A stretch of 64,000 nucleotides of DNA from Candidatus Zixiibacteriota bacterium (GCA_030668485.1 DAOUTW010000020.1:1-64000), one strand, 5' to 3'. Shown: positions 9,040 to 18,579, counted from the stretch's first letter. The notes: generated from the letters alone by a model not told the origin. Numbers and translations: made by a program.

Positions 9040-10479
9040 ATGGACATAACGAAAACTGCCATGGATGGTCTGGCGGCAGCGGCAGGCAAAAAAGCCGGCT
9101 ACTGCGATATTCGCTATGAAATCATACGTGATGAATCTCTGTCATACTCCGACGGTAAACCAGATCCGATCGAAAGTTCTTATTCGACCGGATGGGCGGT
9201 GCGACTTCTGATCAACGGCGCCTGGGGTTTTGCGTCGTCGGATGATTCTTCACTGACAATCGACAAACTGGTAGCAAGGGCTGCCGATGTCGCGATCGCG
9301 TCTTCGAGGGCGATGAAAGAACCGGTCGAGCTGATACCGGACCGGGTGGAAGAGGGGATGTATTATTCGTCCCATGAGATCGATCCTTTTAAGGTGCCGC
9401 TGGCCGACAAGATTGCCTTTTTGGCCGATCTTGACAATGCTATGGCGGCTTATGATACGATCAACAGTCACAGTTGTTTTGCCTCTTTCCGCAAGCAGGA
9501 AAAATTCTTTTTCTCTTCTGAGGGAAGCGATATTTACCAGCATATTGTCCAGACCGGATCGGGAATGAGCCTGGGCCAGGCCAAGTCGCGCCGCGAGCGA
9601 GCGGAAAGATCATACCCGCGACCGTCGGGCCAATACGAGATCAAGGGATACGAGCTTCTCGGTGAGCTGGATATGAAGGCTCAAATCCCCAAGCTGGTCG
9701 AGGAGGTCGGGATGCTTTTGGTGGCTCCTTCCTGCCCGGAGAAAACAACCAATCTGGTCCTGGCCGGTAATATTCTTTCGCTGGTGATTCATGAGTCGAT
9801 CGGGCATCCGCTGGAATTGGACCGCGTCTTCGGCGCGGAACGTAATTTTTCCGGGATATCCTTTGCGACCCCGGAAAATGTCGATACGCTTCAATATGCC
9901 TCGCCTATGGTCAATGTTATCAACGATCCGACCGACTCGCATGGTTTGGGATCATTCGGATGGGACGACGAAGGAGTCAAATGTCGGAAGACTCATTTGA
10001 TCAAGGACGGCATTCTCAAGAATTACCTGTCATCCCGTGAAACCGCCGCCCGGATCGGGAAAAATTCGACCGGAGCGATGCGGGCCGAGGGGTGGCAGAA
10101 CCTGCCGATAGTCAGGATGTGCAATACTATCCTCGAACCGGGCGACAAGAGTTTTGAGCAACTGATCGGTGAAGTCGACGACGGGATATATATGGCCGGA
10201 CCGACTTCGTGGTCGATTGATGATTTGCGCAAAAATTTCCAATTCGGCTGTGAGATCGGCTGGGAAATCAAAGGCGGCAAGCTGGCCGGAGTGGTGAAAG
10301 ATCCGACCTTTTCCGGATGTACCACTCAGTTCTGGAATAACTGCGACGCTATAGGCGATAAATCGCAGTTTGTCCTGCGCGGCACACCTAATTGCGGCAA
10401 AGGTCAGCCCGGTCAAAATGCACGCACCGCTGAGGGGGCTTCCCCCGCGAGATTCACCGACATTCAGGTGGGGGGTTAA
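9040..10479 (+). CDS. tldD: Metalloprotease TldD (catalytic subunit)
   Basis: TldD is the zinc-bearing subunit of the TldD/TldE protease, which unfolds and digests small peptides and, in some bacteria, matures peptide products or antitoxins. The HExxxH zinc motif is present as H-E-S-I-G-H-P-L-E-L-D near residue 250. The C-terminal beta domain carries the usual glycine-rich end (N-C-G-K-G-Q-P-G-Q). At 479 residues the length is normal. The gene is followed three bases later by its partner tldE, so both subunits are made together. Confidence 0.94.
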   Translation: MDITKTAMDGLAAAAGKKAGYCDIRYEIIRDESLSYSDGKPDPIESSYSTGWAVRLLINGAWGFASSDDSSLTIDKLVARAADVAIASSRAMKEPVELIPDRVEEGMYYSSHEIDPFKVPLADKIAFLADLDNAMAAYDTINSHSCFASFRKQEKFFFSSEGSDIYQHIVQTGSGMSLGQAKSRRERAERSYPRPSGQYEIKGYELLGELDMKAQIPKLVEEVGMLLVAPSCPEKTTNLVLAGNILSLVIHESIGHPLELDRVFGAERNFSGISFATPENVDTLQYASPMVNVINDPTDSHGLGSFGWDDEGVKCRKTHLIKDGILKNYLSSRETAARIGKNSTGAMRAEGWQNLPIVRMCNTILEPGDKSFEQLIGEVDDGIYMAGPTSWSIDDLRKNFQFGCEIGWEIKGGKLAGVVKDPTFSGCTTQFWNNCDAIGDKSQFVLRGTPNCGKGQPGQNARTAEGASPARFTDIQVGG

Positions 10480-10482
10480 GTC

Positions 10483-11850
10483 ATGCTGGAAAAAACAAGA
10501 GCGTCGGAAATCCTTCAGGCCGCCCTCCGGCATTCAAGCGCCGATCAAACCGAAGTGGTTTTGATGGGCGAGCAAACCTGGCTGACGCGATTTACCGAGT
10601 CGGTTATCAATCAGAATATCGCCCGCGAGGAAACCACGCTGGTGATTACAGCCGTTAATGATAAGAAGGTCGGATTGATAGCGACCAATGATATCAGTGA
10701 TGAAGGAATTAAAAAGGCAGTCGGATCAGCGAATGAAATCAGCCTTCTGCAGCCGCCCGATGAACGGTTTGTTTCTTTTCCCGATTCGGAGATGGCGCCG
10801 CTGATGGAAAAGACGGTGTTGGTAGAACCGAACCTCGGATATACTCCAGATGATATGTCACGAGTCGTGGCTGGAGTCGCCAAGTTTGCATCAAAGGAAA
10901 ACCTCACCGCATCGGGAGCTTTTCGTCATGATATAAACACCGTGGCGATAGCCAATTCACTCGGTGTCGAGCAATCCGGCCGGAGCGGCAAAAGTGAATT
11001 GTCGCTGACAATTGTGGGACAGCAGGAACAGCAGTCGGGTTTTGCGATCGGGGCTCATCCCGATCCGGCGCAGATCGATTACCGAGATGTAGCGCAGAAA
11101 GCGATAGGCAAAGCGGCACACAATGTCGATCCGGTCACATTGCCTGAAGGACAATATACGGTCATACTGGAACCGGCGGCGGTGGGGCAGCTATTGCTGT
11201 TTTTGGGATTTCTCGGTTTTGGCGGGCGGACAATGATGCAGCGACGGTCGTTTCTTTCGGGCAAAACCGGTGAGGTTATCACCGGGGAGAATATTACGAT
11301 CACCGACGAGCCGGACAACCCGGTATTCGGAACTTTGCTGTTCGATTATGAGGGCATTGCCCGTAAGCGTATCACGCCGATCGATCATGGTAAGGCTGGC
11401 GAGGGCGCTTTCGACAGTTATTACGCAAACCTGATGGGTGTTCCGCCGACCGGTCATTCGGTTCAGCCCAACAATGCCTATGGGCCGTATCCGAAAAATT
11501 TGGTGATGGCCGCAGGAGACAGCTCCGTTGATGAGATGATCGCCTCGACCGAGCGCGGAGTGCTGATAACTCATTTCTGGTATATCAATTTTCTTAATCC
11601 GATGCGGACGATGATTACCGGTACGACTTTTGACGGTACCTTCCTGATAGAAAGCGGCAAAGTCGGACCGGCGATCAAGAACATGCGTACCAACCAGTCG
11701 ATTCTGGAGGCGTTTTCGAAAGTTGAAATGATATCAAAAACTCGCTTGTTGTATCCCCAGTACTCTTCGATGATGCTGGTGCCGGCAATGAAGATAAACG
11801 ATTTCAATTTGGTGCAGGAGACCAAAGAGGAGTGGGAGGGCAAATGCTGA
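10483..11850 (+). CDS. pmbA: Metalloprotease TldE/PmbA (non-catalytic subunit)
   Basis: This 455-residue paralogue of TldD forms the other half of the heterodimer and, as in the family, lacks the HExxxH motif. Recognisable blocks are N-S-L-G-V near residue 160, and F-D-Y-E-G-I and the H-F-W-Y-I-N-F segment in the C-terminal half. The start lies three bases after tldD. The stop overlaps the ATG of the next small gene (ATGCTGA), so translation is likely to continue into that gene. Confidence 0.92.
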   Translation: MLEKTRASEILQAALRHSSADQTEVVLMGEQTWLTRFTESVINQNIAREETTLVITAVNDKKVGLIATNDISDEGIKKAVGSANEISLLQPPDERFVSFPDSEMAPLMEKTVLVEPNLGYTPDDMSRVVAGVAKFASKENLTASGAFRHDINTVAIANSLGVEQSGRSGKSELSLTIVGQQEQQSGFAIGAHPDPAQIDYRDVAQKAIGKAAHNVDPVTLPEGQYTVILEPAAVGQLLLFLGFLGFGGRTMMQRRSFLSGKTGEVITGENITITDEPDNPVFGTLLFDYEGIARKRITPIDHGKAGEGAFDSYYANLMGVPPTGHSVQPNNAYGPYPKNLVMAAGDSSVDEMIASTERGVLITHFWYINFLNPMRTMITGTTFDGTFLIESGKVGPAIKNMRTNQSILEAFSKVEMISKTRLLYPQYSSMMLVPAMKINDFNLVQETKEEWEGKC

Positions 11851-12065
11851 ACCGTCGTGAATTTATGAAGCTGTCGTCGATTCTGGCGGCAGGGGCTGTG
11901 GTGGCTTTGTCTTCGGCAAGCGAAGTTCTTGCCTGGGGAGAAAAACAGCCTTCGGCCAGGCCGATTTACCATATGCATGGTCACAGTAAATCGGGATGCG
12001 CCTATCGTCCGGAACTGGTTGATTTGTGGAACGGAGGAGGCGCGCAATTGCCCGATATGCTCTGA
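11844..12065 (+). CDS. Very small Tat-signal protein
   Basis: This 73-residue protein starts with M-L-N-R-R-E-F-M-K-L-S-S and a hydrophobic stretch, a textbook twin-arginine export signal. After a likely cleavage near residue 32 only about 40 residues remain. These include a single cysteine (S-G-C-A-Y-R-P-E-L) and a Gly-rich end. The ATG lies inside the tldE end, and the TGA overlaps the prmC start, so it is coupled on both sides. I do not recognise the mature part. Tat export of so short a protein suggests a folded cofactor peptide or a peptide product. The neighbouring TldD/E makes the second idea worth testing. Confidence 0.7.
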   Translation: MLNRREFMKLSSILAAGAVVALSSASEVLAWGEKQPSARPIYHMHGHSKSGCAYRPELVDLWNGGGAQLPDML

Positions 12066-12928
12066 TGCCTGATATCAATCTCAACAAGCTGATCGCTCAG
12101 GCGGGCGAGAAATTGCAGGAGGTGGGGATCGAAGCCGGACTGGTTGAGGCCGAGTTGATCCTTTGTGATCTGCTCGATTTCGACCGCCTGCATTTATACC
12201 TGCATGGGCCGTCGATGTTGGATGACAAATTGCTGCAAAAGTTCAATCAGGTCATCGAAAAACGGCTTACTCGGTATCCCCTGCAATACATCCTCGGCAA
12301 CGCCTGGTTTTACGGACGCAAATTTCTGGTCAACGAAGATGTTATGGTGCCGTGTCCGGAAACGGAGTTGCTGCTTGATTCCGTTGTGCGAGCGGCTCGT
12401 TTTTGCAAATCCGATCCGGTGCGATTGCTTGATATCGGAACCGGTTCGGGAGTGGTTTCGATTTCGGCCAAACTGGAAAATGAAAATCTTGAAGTAACCG
12501 CTGTCGATATATCGGATGAGGCGCTGCATGTGGCGCAGGTCAACGCGGGGCGCTTCGAAATTGAAGATGAGATTCGGTTTATCAGGTCGGACCTGTTCGA
12601 GGCGCTTGAGGCCGGTGAGAGGTTTGATATCATTGCATCCAATCCACCCTATATCAGCGTTAGCGAATATGAAGAGGTTGAGCCGGAGGTAAAGGCCGAT
12701 CCGAAGCTGTCGCTACTGGGCGGACCGAAGGGTCTCGATATTATCAACCGGCTGGTTGCCGAGGCACCCGATTATTTGATGCGACCGGGATTTTTGATAT
12801 TTGAAATCGGGTTTGATCAGGCCGAAGTGATATTCGATATGGTCAAGAGCGACGGTCGCTATTCCGACTGTTCCCTTTTGAAAGACCTGGCCGATATTGA
12901 TCGCATTATCATTTGCAAGGTCAACTAA
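12065..12928 (+). CDS. prmC: Release factor glutamine methyltransferase
   Basis: PrmC transfers a methyl group from S-adenosylmethionine to the glutamine of the GGQ motif of RF1 and RF2. The 287-residue protein has the N-terminal helical domain. It also has a Rossmann motif L-D-I-G-T-G-S-G (near residue 122) and the substrate loop N-P-P-Y (near residue 193). The start at 12065 overlaps the stop of the small Tat gene (TGATG). It is separated from its usual neighbour prfA by seven genes but stays in the same orientation. Confidence 0.93.
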   Translation: MPDINLNKLIAQAGEKLQEVGIEAGLVEAELILCDLLDFDRLHLYLHGPSMLDDKLLQKFNQVIEKRLTRYPLQYILGNAWFYGRKFLVNEDVMVPCPETELLLDSVVRAARFCKSDPVRLLDIGTGSGVVSISAKLENENLEVTAVDISDEALHVAQVNAGRFEIEDEIRFIRSDLFEALEAGERFDIIASNPPYISVSEYEEVEPEVKADPKLSLLGGPKGLDIINRLVAEAPDYLMRPGFLIFEIGFDQAEVIFDMVKSDGRYSDCSLLKDLADIDRIIICKVN

Positions 12929-12963
12929 GTTTTATCCGGGGTGAAGTAATATCGAATTCTATC

Positions 12964-13941
12964 ATGCATAAATTCGTACACCTGTTCAAACTGGGCTGGG
13001 CTTATAAGATAACGAAAGCCGTCACGCTGTCCTATCCCCCGTATCAATACACCATCGAACCGACCAATCAATGCAACCTCGGCTGCGATTTTTGTCCTCA
13101 AAGCGATCCTGAACATGAAAAATTGCGACCGGTTGGTATGCTGACTTCCGATAATCTGCAGTTGTTTTTGGAGCGGGCGAAAGAGGCCGGGTCGAGTAAC
13201 CGTAATCTTAATTTCACCCTGGATGGTGAGCCGTTTCTTAATAAAGAATTTATCAGCTTTATCGAGATGGCTAATCGGGCCGGTTTTTTTCCAAGATTCG
13301 CCACCAACGGGACCATGCTGGATCGGGATAAAATCGACCGGCTGATTGCGGCCGGGCCGTTTCTGGCGTCAATCGATTTTTCTTCCGATCTGGAGATATT
13401 CGAGGCTATTCGCGGCAAGCCGGGCCATTTTGCGAAGTTGCATGAGAACCTGCTATATTTGATCGAAAAGTCGCATACCGAACCGGGGGTGCATCTCGAT
13501 ATTCATGATATCACCTCATATGCCGGATATGATCCGGATCGATCATTGGATCGAATGCGCGTACTCTTCCCGGTCAATATTCCATCGCGGATCAAATTCG
13601 ACTATCGGAAATTTCACAGTTTCTGCGGTCATCTGAAGGCAAAAAGCGACAAATCATCGTATCGTCTTTGTCCTTATCCGTGGATACAGATGGCGATTGC
13701 GCATAATGGCGACTGCGTGGCATGCTGTCGCGACACCGCCGGGCGGAGTGTGCTTGGTAATGTTTTTGATGATCCGATTATGACAGTGTGGAATAATGAC
13801 AAGTACCGGCAGTTCCGACAGAATTTACTCGATCAGCGTCCCAATCTCAACGGGGCTTGCAAAGACTGCGATCTCCCCTATGCCGATGATCCGGTGCGGT
13901 GGAAACTGAAGTATATGCTCCATTCCCTGCTGGGCCGTTAG
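12964..13941 (+). CDS. Radical SAM protein with SPASM-like tail
   Basis: This 325-residue protein has the radical SAM cluster motif C-N-L-G-C-D-F-C (near residue 39). A C-terminal SPASM-type cysteine set (C-P-Y-P-W-I-Q, C-V-A-C-C-R, C-K-D-C) would bind a second iron-sulfur cluster. Such proteins modify peptides or small metabolites, often aryl or sugar substrates. The substrate is not evident here, as no precursor peptide is coded nearby except perhaps the small Tat protein at 11844. The start is the ATG at 12964, 36 bases after prmC. Confidence 0.88.
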   Translation: MHKFVHLFKLGWAYKITKAVTLSYPPYQYTIEPTNQCNLGCDFCPQSDPEHEKLRPVGMLTSDNLQLFLERAKEAGSSNRNLNFTLDGEPFLNKEFISFIEMANRAGFFPRFATNGTMLDRDKIDRLIAAGPFLASIDFSSDLEIFEAIRGKPGHFAKLHENLLYLIEKSHTEPGVHLDIHDITSYAGYDPDRSLDRMRVLFPVNIPSRIKFDYRKFHSFCGHLKAKSDKSSYRLCPYPWIQMAIAHNGDCVACCRDTAGRSVLGNVFDDPIMTVWNNDKYRQFRQNLLDQRPNLNGACKDCDLPYADDPVRWKLKYMLHSLLGR

Positions 13942-13992
13942 GGCGCTCACGCCCTCTCCCTCCCGAAGACTAAACGCGAATATTACGGTTCC

Positions 13993-14020
13993 GCCGGATG
14001 CTTTTCATCCGGCAGCCTTT
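13993..14020 (+). terminator. Terminator-like hairpin after the radical SAM gene
   Basis: GCCGGATG (13993-14000), loop CTTTT, CATCCGGC (14006-14013), then AGCCTTTT. It lies 50 bases after the radical SAM stop and just before the end of the convergent minus-strand gene. Confidence 0.65.
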
Positions 14021-14059
14021 TCCCCTCGCCCCCTGGAGAACGACCAATATTTGATATAT

Positions 14060-14455
14060 TTATTCCTGTTCGATGGTATCGATGATTTCAACCTGCCAGT
14101 TGATATCCATCCATATACCGTAAATGGTCACCGGCAGATTCCAACCGTTGATTACCTGCATCGCTTTTTTAACGTCGGCAATATGTTGTTCCTTCGGAAC
14201 GGGATTGCCGGCACAGTCGTCGTGACCCATAATTACGATCACCTGTGAACCATGCTTGTCGACCGATATTTCGACTTTGCTACGGACGGCGGCAATCTGT
14301 TCGGGAGTACCCGACGCGACGATTTTATCCGGTCCCGGTTCGGTGATCATGTCGACATAATCGAGGTTGAACTTCTTTGTCATCCAGTCGATCATCGGCT
14401 GCTGGACACGGCCGTCCATACAGTTGATTGATGTTCCGAATTTGCCTTTAGCCAT
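14060..14455 (-). CDS. Short beta-carbonic-anhydrase-like protein
   Basis: This 131-residue cytosolic protein starts at MAKGKFGTS. GGAG about nine bases upstream fixes the start, although the frame is open further. It carries both beta-carbonic-anhydrase zinc motifs: C-M-D-G-R (CxDxR) near residue 14 and H-D-D-C (HxxC) near residue 79. It is much shorter than true beta anhydrases (about 200 residues). Activity is therefore uncertain. It may be an anhydrase-like zinc protein with a different job. Confidence 0.75.
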   Translation of the reverse strand: MAKGKFGTSINCMDGRVQQPMIDWMTKKFNLDYVDMITEPGPDKIVASGTPEQIAAVRSKVEISVDKHGSQVIVIMGHDDCAGNPVPKEQHIADVKKAMQVINGWNLPVTIYGIWMDINWQVEIIDTIEQE

Positions 14456-14745
14456 TGTATCAAGCTCCTGCCTTATTATTTTTAATTTCCCCCAAGATAT
14501 CGGGCGATAATCAGAAGTCAATGATAATCGGATTTGTGGGCGGTCCGCTGCGGCGAGTTTCGATCTACGCCTTTCTGTCATTCCCGCGAAGGCGGGAATC
14601 CACGGTCATGCACCAGATCATCGAAACCGCCCTCGCCACGGATTTCTACCTACTCATCCAATAGGATTCTCTAATGTTATAAAAATCGATCAGGATGTCA
14701 AGGGGATGTGATGGGAAAACGCAGCTCCGGCACCCGCAGGGCCGT
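14456..14745. other. Intergenic region with an inverted-repeat element
   Basis: These 290 bases separate two minus-strand genes. At 14579-14599 is ATTCCCGCGAAGGCGGGAAT, an 8-bp palindromic arm pair with a four-base loop. It is part of a GTCATTCCCGCGAAGGCGGGAATCCA-type hairpin repeat seen in many bacterial genomes. I find no gene here. Confidence 0.6.
14579..14599. repeat. Dispersed hairpin repeat (TTCCCGC...GCGGGAA)
   Basis: TTCCCGC pairs perfectly with GCGGGAA around a short loop. The sequence TCATTCCCGCGAAGGCGGG is a familiar REP-like element of many bacteria. Only one copy was noticed in this window. Confidence 0.6.
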
Positions 14746-16986
14746 TCAAGAACCACAGATTTCTTCGAGCACGGATAAGTTGTGAATTAACCGCTGATGC
14801 TGTAATGGTAGTTTTTCCTTTGTGTATACTTTTAAGGCTTCATCAAAGGCTCTTTTCGCCATTTTATAGTTTTGCGCTTTATCTTCCACCATAGCAAGTG
14901 TTCCATATGCCGCCATTATATTGTTCTGCGTCATAGCATAGTCCATCGGGAAACGCTCAAGGGTGTAAACTGTCAAGGCTTTTTCATAGGCCGAGATCGC
15001 CGCCCGGCTATTATTTTCTGGCTCCTCAACATCCGCCAAAATGCTATAGGCATTACCCATATTACTCAGCGTCATCGCGTATTGCATTGGGAATGTCTCA
15101 AGGGTGAATACTTTAATAGCTTTTTCAAAAGCCGATATCGCCATCCGGCAATGAGCGGCTTTCTCCCTAACCGGCGCCAGCGTGCTATAAGCATTCCCCA
15201 GATTGTTCTGCGTCATGGCATAGTCCATCGGGAAGCTCTCACGAGTTCTTACTTTCAAGGCTTTTTCAAAGGCTGAGATCGCCGCCCGGCATTTCAACAC
15301 TTTCTTCTCCACATCCACCTCCGCTTCCGCCAGCTGGCGGTATGCATTCCCCAGATTGTTTTGGGTTGTCGCGTAATACCTTGGGTAGCGCTCAAGGGTG
15401 TAAACTTTAAGGGCTTTTTCATAGGCCGAGATCGCCGCCTGGCAATTAGACACTGGGTCCTTCACCTGTGCCAATATTTTGTATGCTCCGCCCAGATTGG
15501 TCTGCGTCATCGCGTATTGCATCGGGAAACGCTCAGGGGTTCTCACTGTCAAGGCTTTTTCATAGGCCGAAATCGCCGCCCGGCAATTAGACGCTGGCTC
15601 CTCGATCTCCGCCAGAGTGCGATACGCATTCCCCAGATTGTTCTGCGTCATACCATAGCCCATCGGTAAGCGCTCAAGGGTGTAAACTGTCAAGGCTTCG
15701 CCAAAGGCGGTTATCGCAGCCCGGCAATTAGACGCTTTATCCTCGACCTCCGCCAGAGTGCTATACGCAGTCCCCAGATTGATCTGCGTCATGGCATAGT
15801 GTTCGGGTGATGTTTCGAACGGCCTCAAAATAAGACTTTGCCCGCATATCTCAATCGCCATTTTCTGATAAGCAGCCTTCCTTACATCTACAAGTCCGCG
15901 ATTGTAGGTTGTCGTTCTTATTTTATGCAACGTATTAAAATCATCATTGAATACTTTTGATATCACAAGCAGATCGTCAGGATCATTAAATGAATTGGGA
16001 ATGACCTTTTGCAGATACGTCTCTTCTATTTGTATCGTGTCACATGAAATCCTATAAAATCCCTTTTGCTCCAGGCGGCGTAAGACATCCTGCCACTGAT
16101 CCTCGGTTGCGGTCATCTTCTCGATTTCAGTATACACTTTCCTGATATGCTCGATGACAAAATCCTCACCCGTGTTGTATATTCCTGCATCATAAAGGCA
16201 TTTGATCGATTGAAGTAATTTCTTGCCTTCATAAGAAACATCCTTATACCTCTCCATAATCTCCTGTAGAGGCACAAAGATACTGCCGATAGTGCCGTCG
16301 AATGTATCGGGAACATTGCGGTTGGTATCTTTCGCCACATCTTCCGCCTCTTCCCGCTCGAATACTTCAATCTCAATCGGCTCGCCAAAGATAGTAAGAT
16401 GATCTTTCATGCTGTCGCATAACCGGTCATATTCCGGCCCTTTGCGGCAGGTGGCGATGACAATAGCTCCCTTCTTCTGATACTGCCGTAGATGATGTGC
16501 CATACTATCACGGACAGTGTATTTGTGAATATCGTCGAAAAGTAAAATGGTTCGCTCGGTAGTTGTTATGTTTTGCGGGTCAGGATATTTCTCATCCTGA
16601 ATATCCTGAATACTGGGCATGATAACAAACGGCTGGGGCTTAAGTTTTTTCAAGGCTTCGTATAATGCACGTGTCTTACCCGCCAGCGGCGCGCCGGTAA
16701 CCAGCAGGCTTTTAAAATTATCGATACGTTTGTAGATTTCATCGTCAAGATATTCCCGACGATGATAATAAGGATCATACCCAAATTTCTTATCGGCACG
16801 AATACCCAGTAGGTATGCCGGATCGTCGAGGTCGTGATGACCGTCTTTGGTTTCCACCCCGGGTTTGGGCGCGCTGCGTTTTTTAATCATTCCGCGAATC
16901 CAGACAAATATAATGGAGGCGATGACGCTCCCAAGTACACCAAGACCCAGTCCGATTACCCAATCAGGTACTGAATTGTTGTCCAT
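14746..16986 (-). CDS. Membrane-anchored STAND-type ATPase with seven TPR units
   Basis: This 746-residue protein starts at MDNNSVPDW. Residues about 9-30 form one membrane span, followed by a basic stop-transfer R-G-M-I-K-K-R. Next is a P-loop NTPase: Walker A G-A-P-L-A-G-K-T near residue 98 and Walker B T-I-L-L-F-D-D-I-H near 145, with a helical region to about 410. The C-terminal half holds seven TPR-like units of about 47 residues, each with Y-A-M-T-Q-x-N-L-G-N-A-Y and R-A-A-I-S-A-Y-E-K-A-L. The layout (effector or anchor, NTPase, repeats) is that of STAND sensors, some of which act in phage defence. It stands alone between a mini anhydrase and clpX. The ligand and output are unknown. Confidence 0.8.
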   Translation of the reverse strand: MDNNSVPDWVIGLGLGVLGSVIASIIFVWIRGMIKKRSAPKPGVETKDGHHDLDDPAYLLGIRADKKFGYDPYYHRREYLDDEIYKRIDNFKSLLVTGAPLAGKTRALYEALKKLKPQPFVIMPSIQDIQDEKYPDPQNITTTERTILLFDDIHKYTVRDSMAHHLRQYQKKGAIVIATCRKGPEYDRLCDSMKDHLTIFGEPIEIEVFEREEAEDVAKDTNRNVPDTFDGTIGSIFVPLQEIMERYKDVSYEGKKLLQSIKCLYDAGIYNTGEDFVIEHIRKVYTEIEKMTATEDQWQDVLRRLEQKGFYRISCDTIQIEETYLQKVIPNSFNDPDDLLVISKVFNDDFNTLHKIRTTTYNRGLVDVRKAAYQKMAIEICGQSLILRPFETSPEHYAMTQINLGTAYSTLAEVEDKASNCRAAITAFGEALTVYTLERLPMGYGMTQNNLGNAYRTLAEIEEPASNCRAAISAYEKALTVRTPERFPMQYAMTQTNLGGAYKILAQVKDPVSNCQAAISAYEKALKVYTLERYPRYYATTQNNLGNAYRQLAEAEVDVEKKVLKCRAAISAFEKALKVRTRESFPMDYAMTQNNLGNAYSTLAPVREKAAHCRMAISAFEKAIKVFTLETFPMQYAMTLSNMGNAYSILADVEEPENNSRAAISAYEKALTVYTLERFPMDYAMTQNNIMAAYGTLAMVEDKAQNYKMAKRAFDEALKVYTKEKLPLQHQRLIHNLSVLEEICGS
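14800..15830 (-). repeat. Tandem coding repeats (about 141-bp period) in the TPR region
   Basis: Seven units of 47 codons (one of them 51) repeat with strong nucleotide similarity, for example the recurring GTAAACT-x-TCAAGGCTTTTTC and CCCAGATTGTTCTGCGTCAT blocks. The high identity suggests recent unit duplication. Copy number may therefore vary between strains, and the region is prone to misassembly. Confidence 0.8.
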
Positions 16987-17325
16987 AAATGATCCAATTC
17001 TTCCCGGCAGACAACCTGCCGGTCCCATTCCCCCCCGATGATCGCTGGGGCGACTTTCTGGGCGGGATACTCAAAAGTTATGTTGTTGGCGAGTGCGCAG
17101 ATGTCCCAGTCCGATATTAATATATGATAATAGTCGGAAATATTCAATATGAACCATCACAAATATATTGCTCGAATAATATCCGGTTCTCCCTCCCAGG
17201 TCTAAAGACCTGGGGCACCCCATCTTTGCAGCTAATGAAAAGGCCCGCATGATGGCGGGCCTTTTATAATTCAGATCATTGTCTTGTGTTATACGGGCGA
17301 CAGCAGAAAACAGGCTTTTGCCTGC
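16987..17325. other. Intergenic region with two hairpins
   Basis: Upstream of the STAND gene and downstream of clpX. It contains a perfect 8-bp inverted repeat CCCAGGTC-TAAA-GACCTGGG (17195-17214) and the clpX terminator (17238-17265). The start of a hairpin repeat at 17295-17324 runs into the clpX end. I see no gene I can support. Confidence 0.55.
17238..17265 (-). terminator. Terminator after clpX
   Basis: AAAAGGCCCGC, loop ATGATG, GCGGGCCTTTT: an 11-bp stem with T/A runs on both sides, 61 bases beyond the clpX stop. Confidence 0.8.
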
Positions 17326-18579
17326 TTAGGCCGATTTTTTGCCTTTTCTGGCTTTGTACTTGTATTTCGGTTTGCCCGTTTTGTTGATCACCTTCTGGGT
17401 GACGACTACTTCGGACAGTTCCGGGAGGGTCGGAGCTTCATACATGATATCAAGCATCGCCGTTTCGAATATCGACCGCAACGACCGCGCACCGGTTTTG
17501 TGTTTGACCGCTTTGCCGACAGCGGCGCGCAGTGCGCCCGGCTCGAAGTTGAGTTTAAGACCGTCCATCTCGAACATCTTCTGATACTGCTTAATCAGCG
17601 CGTTTTTAGGTTCGGTGAGGATACGCAACAGCGCCTTTTCGGTCAGGGGCTGAAGCGCCGTCACCACCGGCAAACGTCCGATCATCTCGGGGATCAGACC
17701 GTATTCGAGGAGGTCGGTCGGCTCCACCAGAGTCAGTAGTTTGGCCTTGTCTTCCTCAACCACAATTTTCTGTGAATCGAACCCTACTGTTTTATGTCCG
17801 ATCCGGCGAGCGATGATCTTTTCCAGACCTTCGAACGCGCCGCCGCAGATGAACAGAATATTGCTGGTATCAATTTTGACAAACGACTGTTCGGGATGTT
17901 TGCGGCCACCCTTGGGCGGTATATTGGCAATCGTGCCCTCGAGGATTTTGAGCAATGCCTGCTGCACACCCTCGCCGGACACATCGCGTGTGATCGACGG
18001 ATTACCGTCGGTGCGGGAAATTTTGTCGATCTCGTCGATGTAAACAATCCCTCGCTCGGTTTTTTCGGCATCGTAGTTGGATGCCTGATACAGGCGGACG
18101 AGGATATTTTCCACATCCTCGCCGACATAACCGGCCTCGGTCAGGACGGTCGCATCGGCAATGGTAAACGGTACCGACAGATATTTGGCCAGAGTTTGAG
18201 CGATGAGGGTTTTTCCGGTTCCGGTCGGTCCCAGGAGCATAATATTGGACTTTTCCAGTTCCACATCGTCGACCACAGAGCCGGCCTGAATCCGTTTGTA
18301 ATGATTATACACGGCGACAGCTACCGTCTTTTTCGATTCCTCCTGATCGATAACATACTGATCGAGGAATTCCTTGATCTCAGTCGGGGTCGGGAGCATC
18401 AACTCCTCGGCCTTTTTCTCCTTTTCGGGAGAGGCCGCCATGAGATCATGGCAGAGAGTAACGCAGTCGTTACATATATACGCCTGGTATCCGGAATAAA
18501 GCCGTTTTACCTGGTTGGCGGTTTTGCCGCAGAAGGAGCATCGCTCCACCGGGCGAGTTGTCTTGGATTCGTCATCCAT
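17326..18579 (-). CDS. clpX: ATP-dependent Clp protease ATP-binding subunit ClpX
   Basis: ClpX is the hexameric AAA+ unfoldase that feeds substrates into ClpP. The 417-residue protein has the N-terminal zinc finger C-S-F-C...C-N-D-C (residues 14-38). It also has Walker A G-P-T-G-T-G-K-T, Walker B V-Y-I-D-E-I-D-K, the I-G-R-L-P box region and the C-terminal sensor-2 part. A basic tail (K-Y-K-A-R-K-G-K-K) extends the end. It lies 12 bases after clpP, in the order tig-clpP-clpX. The stop overlaps a dispersed hairpin repeat. Confidence 0.97.
   Translation of the reverse strand: MDDESKTTRPVERCSFCGKTANQVKRLYSGYQAYICNDCVTLCHDLMAASPEKEKKAEELMLPTPTEIKEFLDQYVIDQEESKKTVAVAVYNHYKRIQAGSVVDDVELEKSNIMLLGPTGTGKTLIAQTLAKYLSVPFTIADATVLTEAGYVGEDVENILVRLYQASNYDAEKTERGIVYIDEIDKISRTDGNPSITRDVSGEGVQQALLKILEGTIANIPPKGGRKHPEQSFVKIDTSNILFICGGAFEGLEKIIARRIGHKTVGFDSQKIVVEEDKAKLLTLVEPTDLLEYGLIPEMIGRLPVVTALQPLTEKALLRILTEPKNALIKQYQKMFEMDGLKLNFEPGALRAAVGKAVKHKTGARSLRSIFETAMLDIMYEAPTLPELSEVVVTQKVINKTGKPKYKYKARKGKKSA

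Noticed and set aside
16956-17147. Minus-strand 63-codon frame upstream of the STAND gene
   Set aside because: It overlaps the start of the STAND gene in another frame and has no ribosome site or recognised motif.
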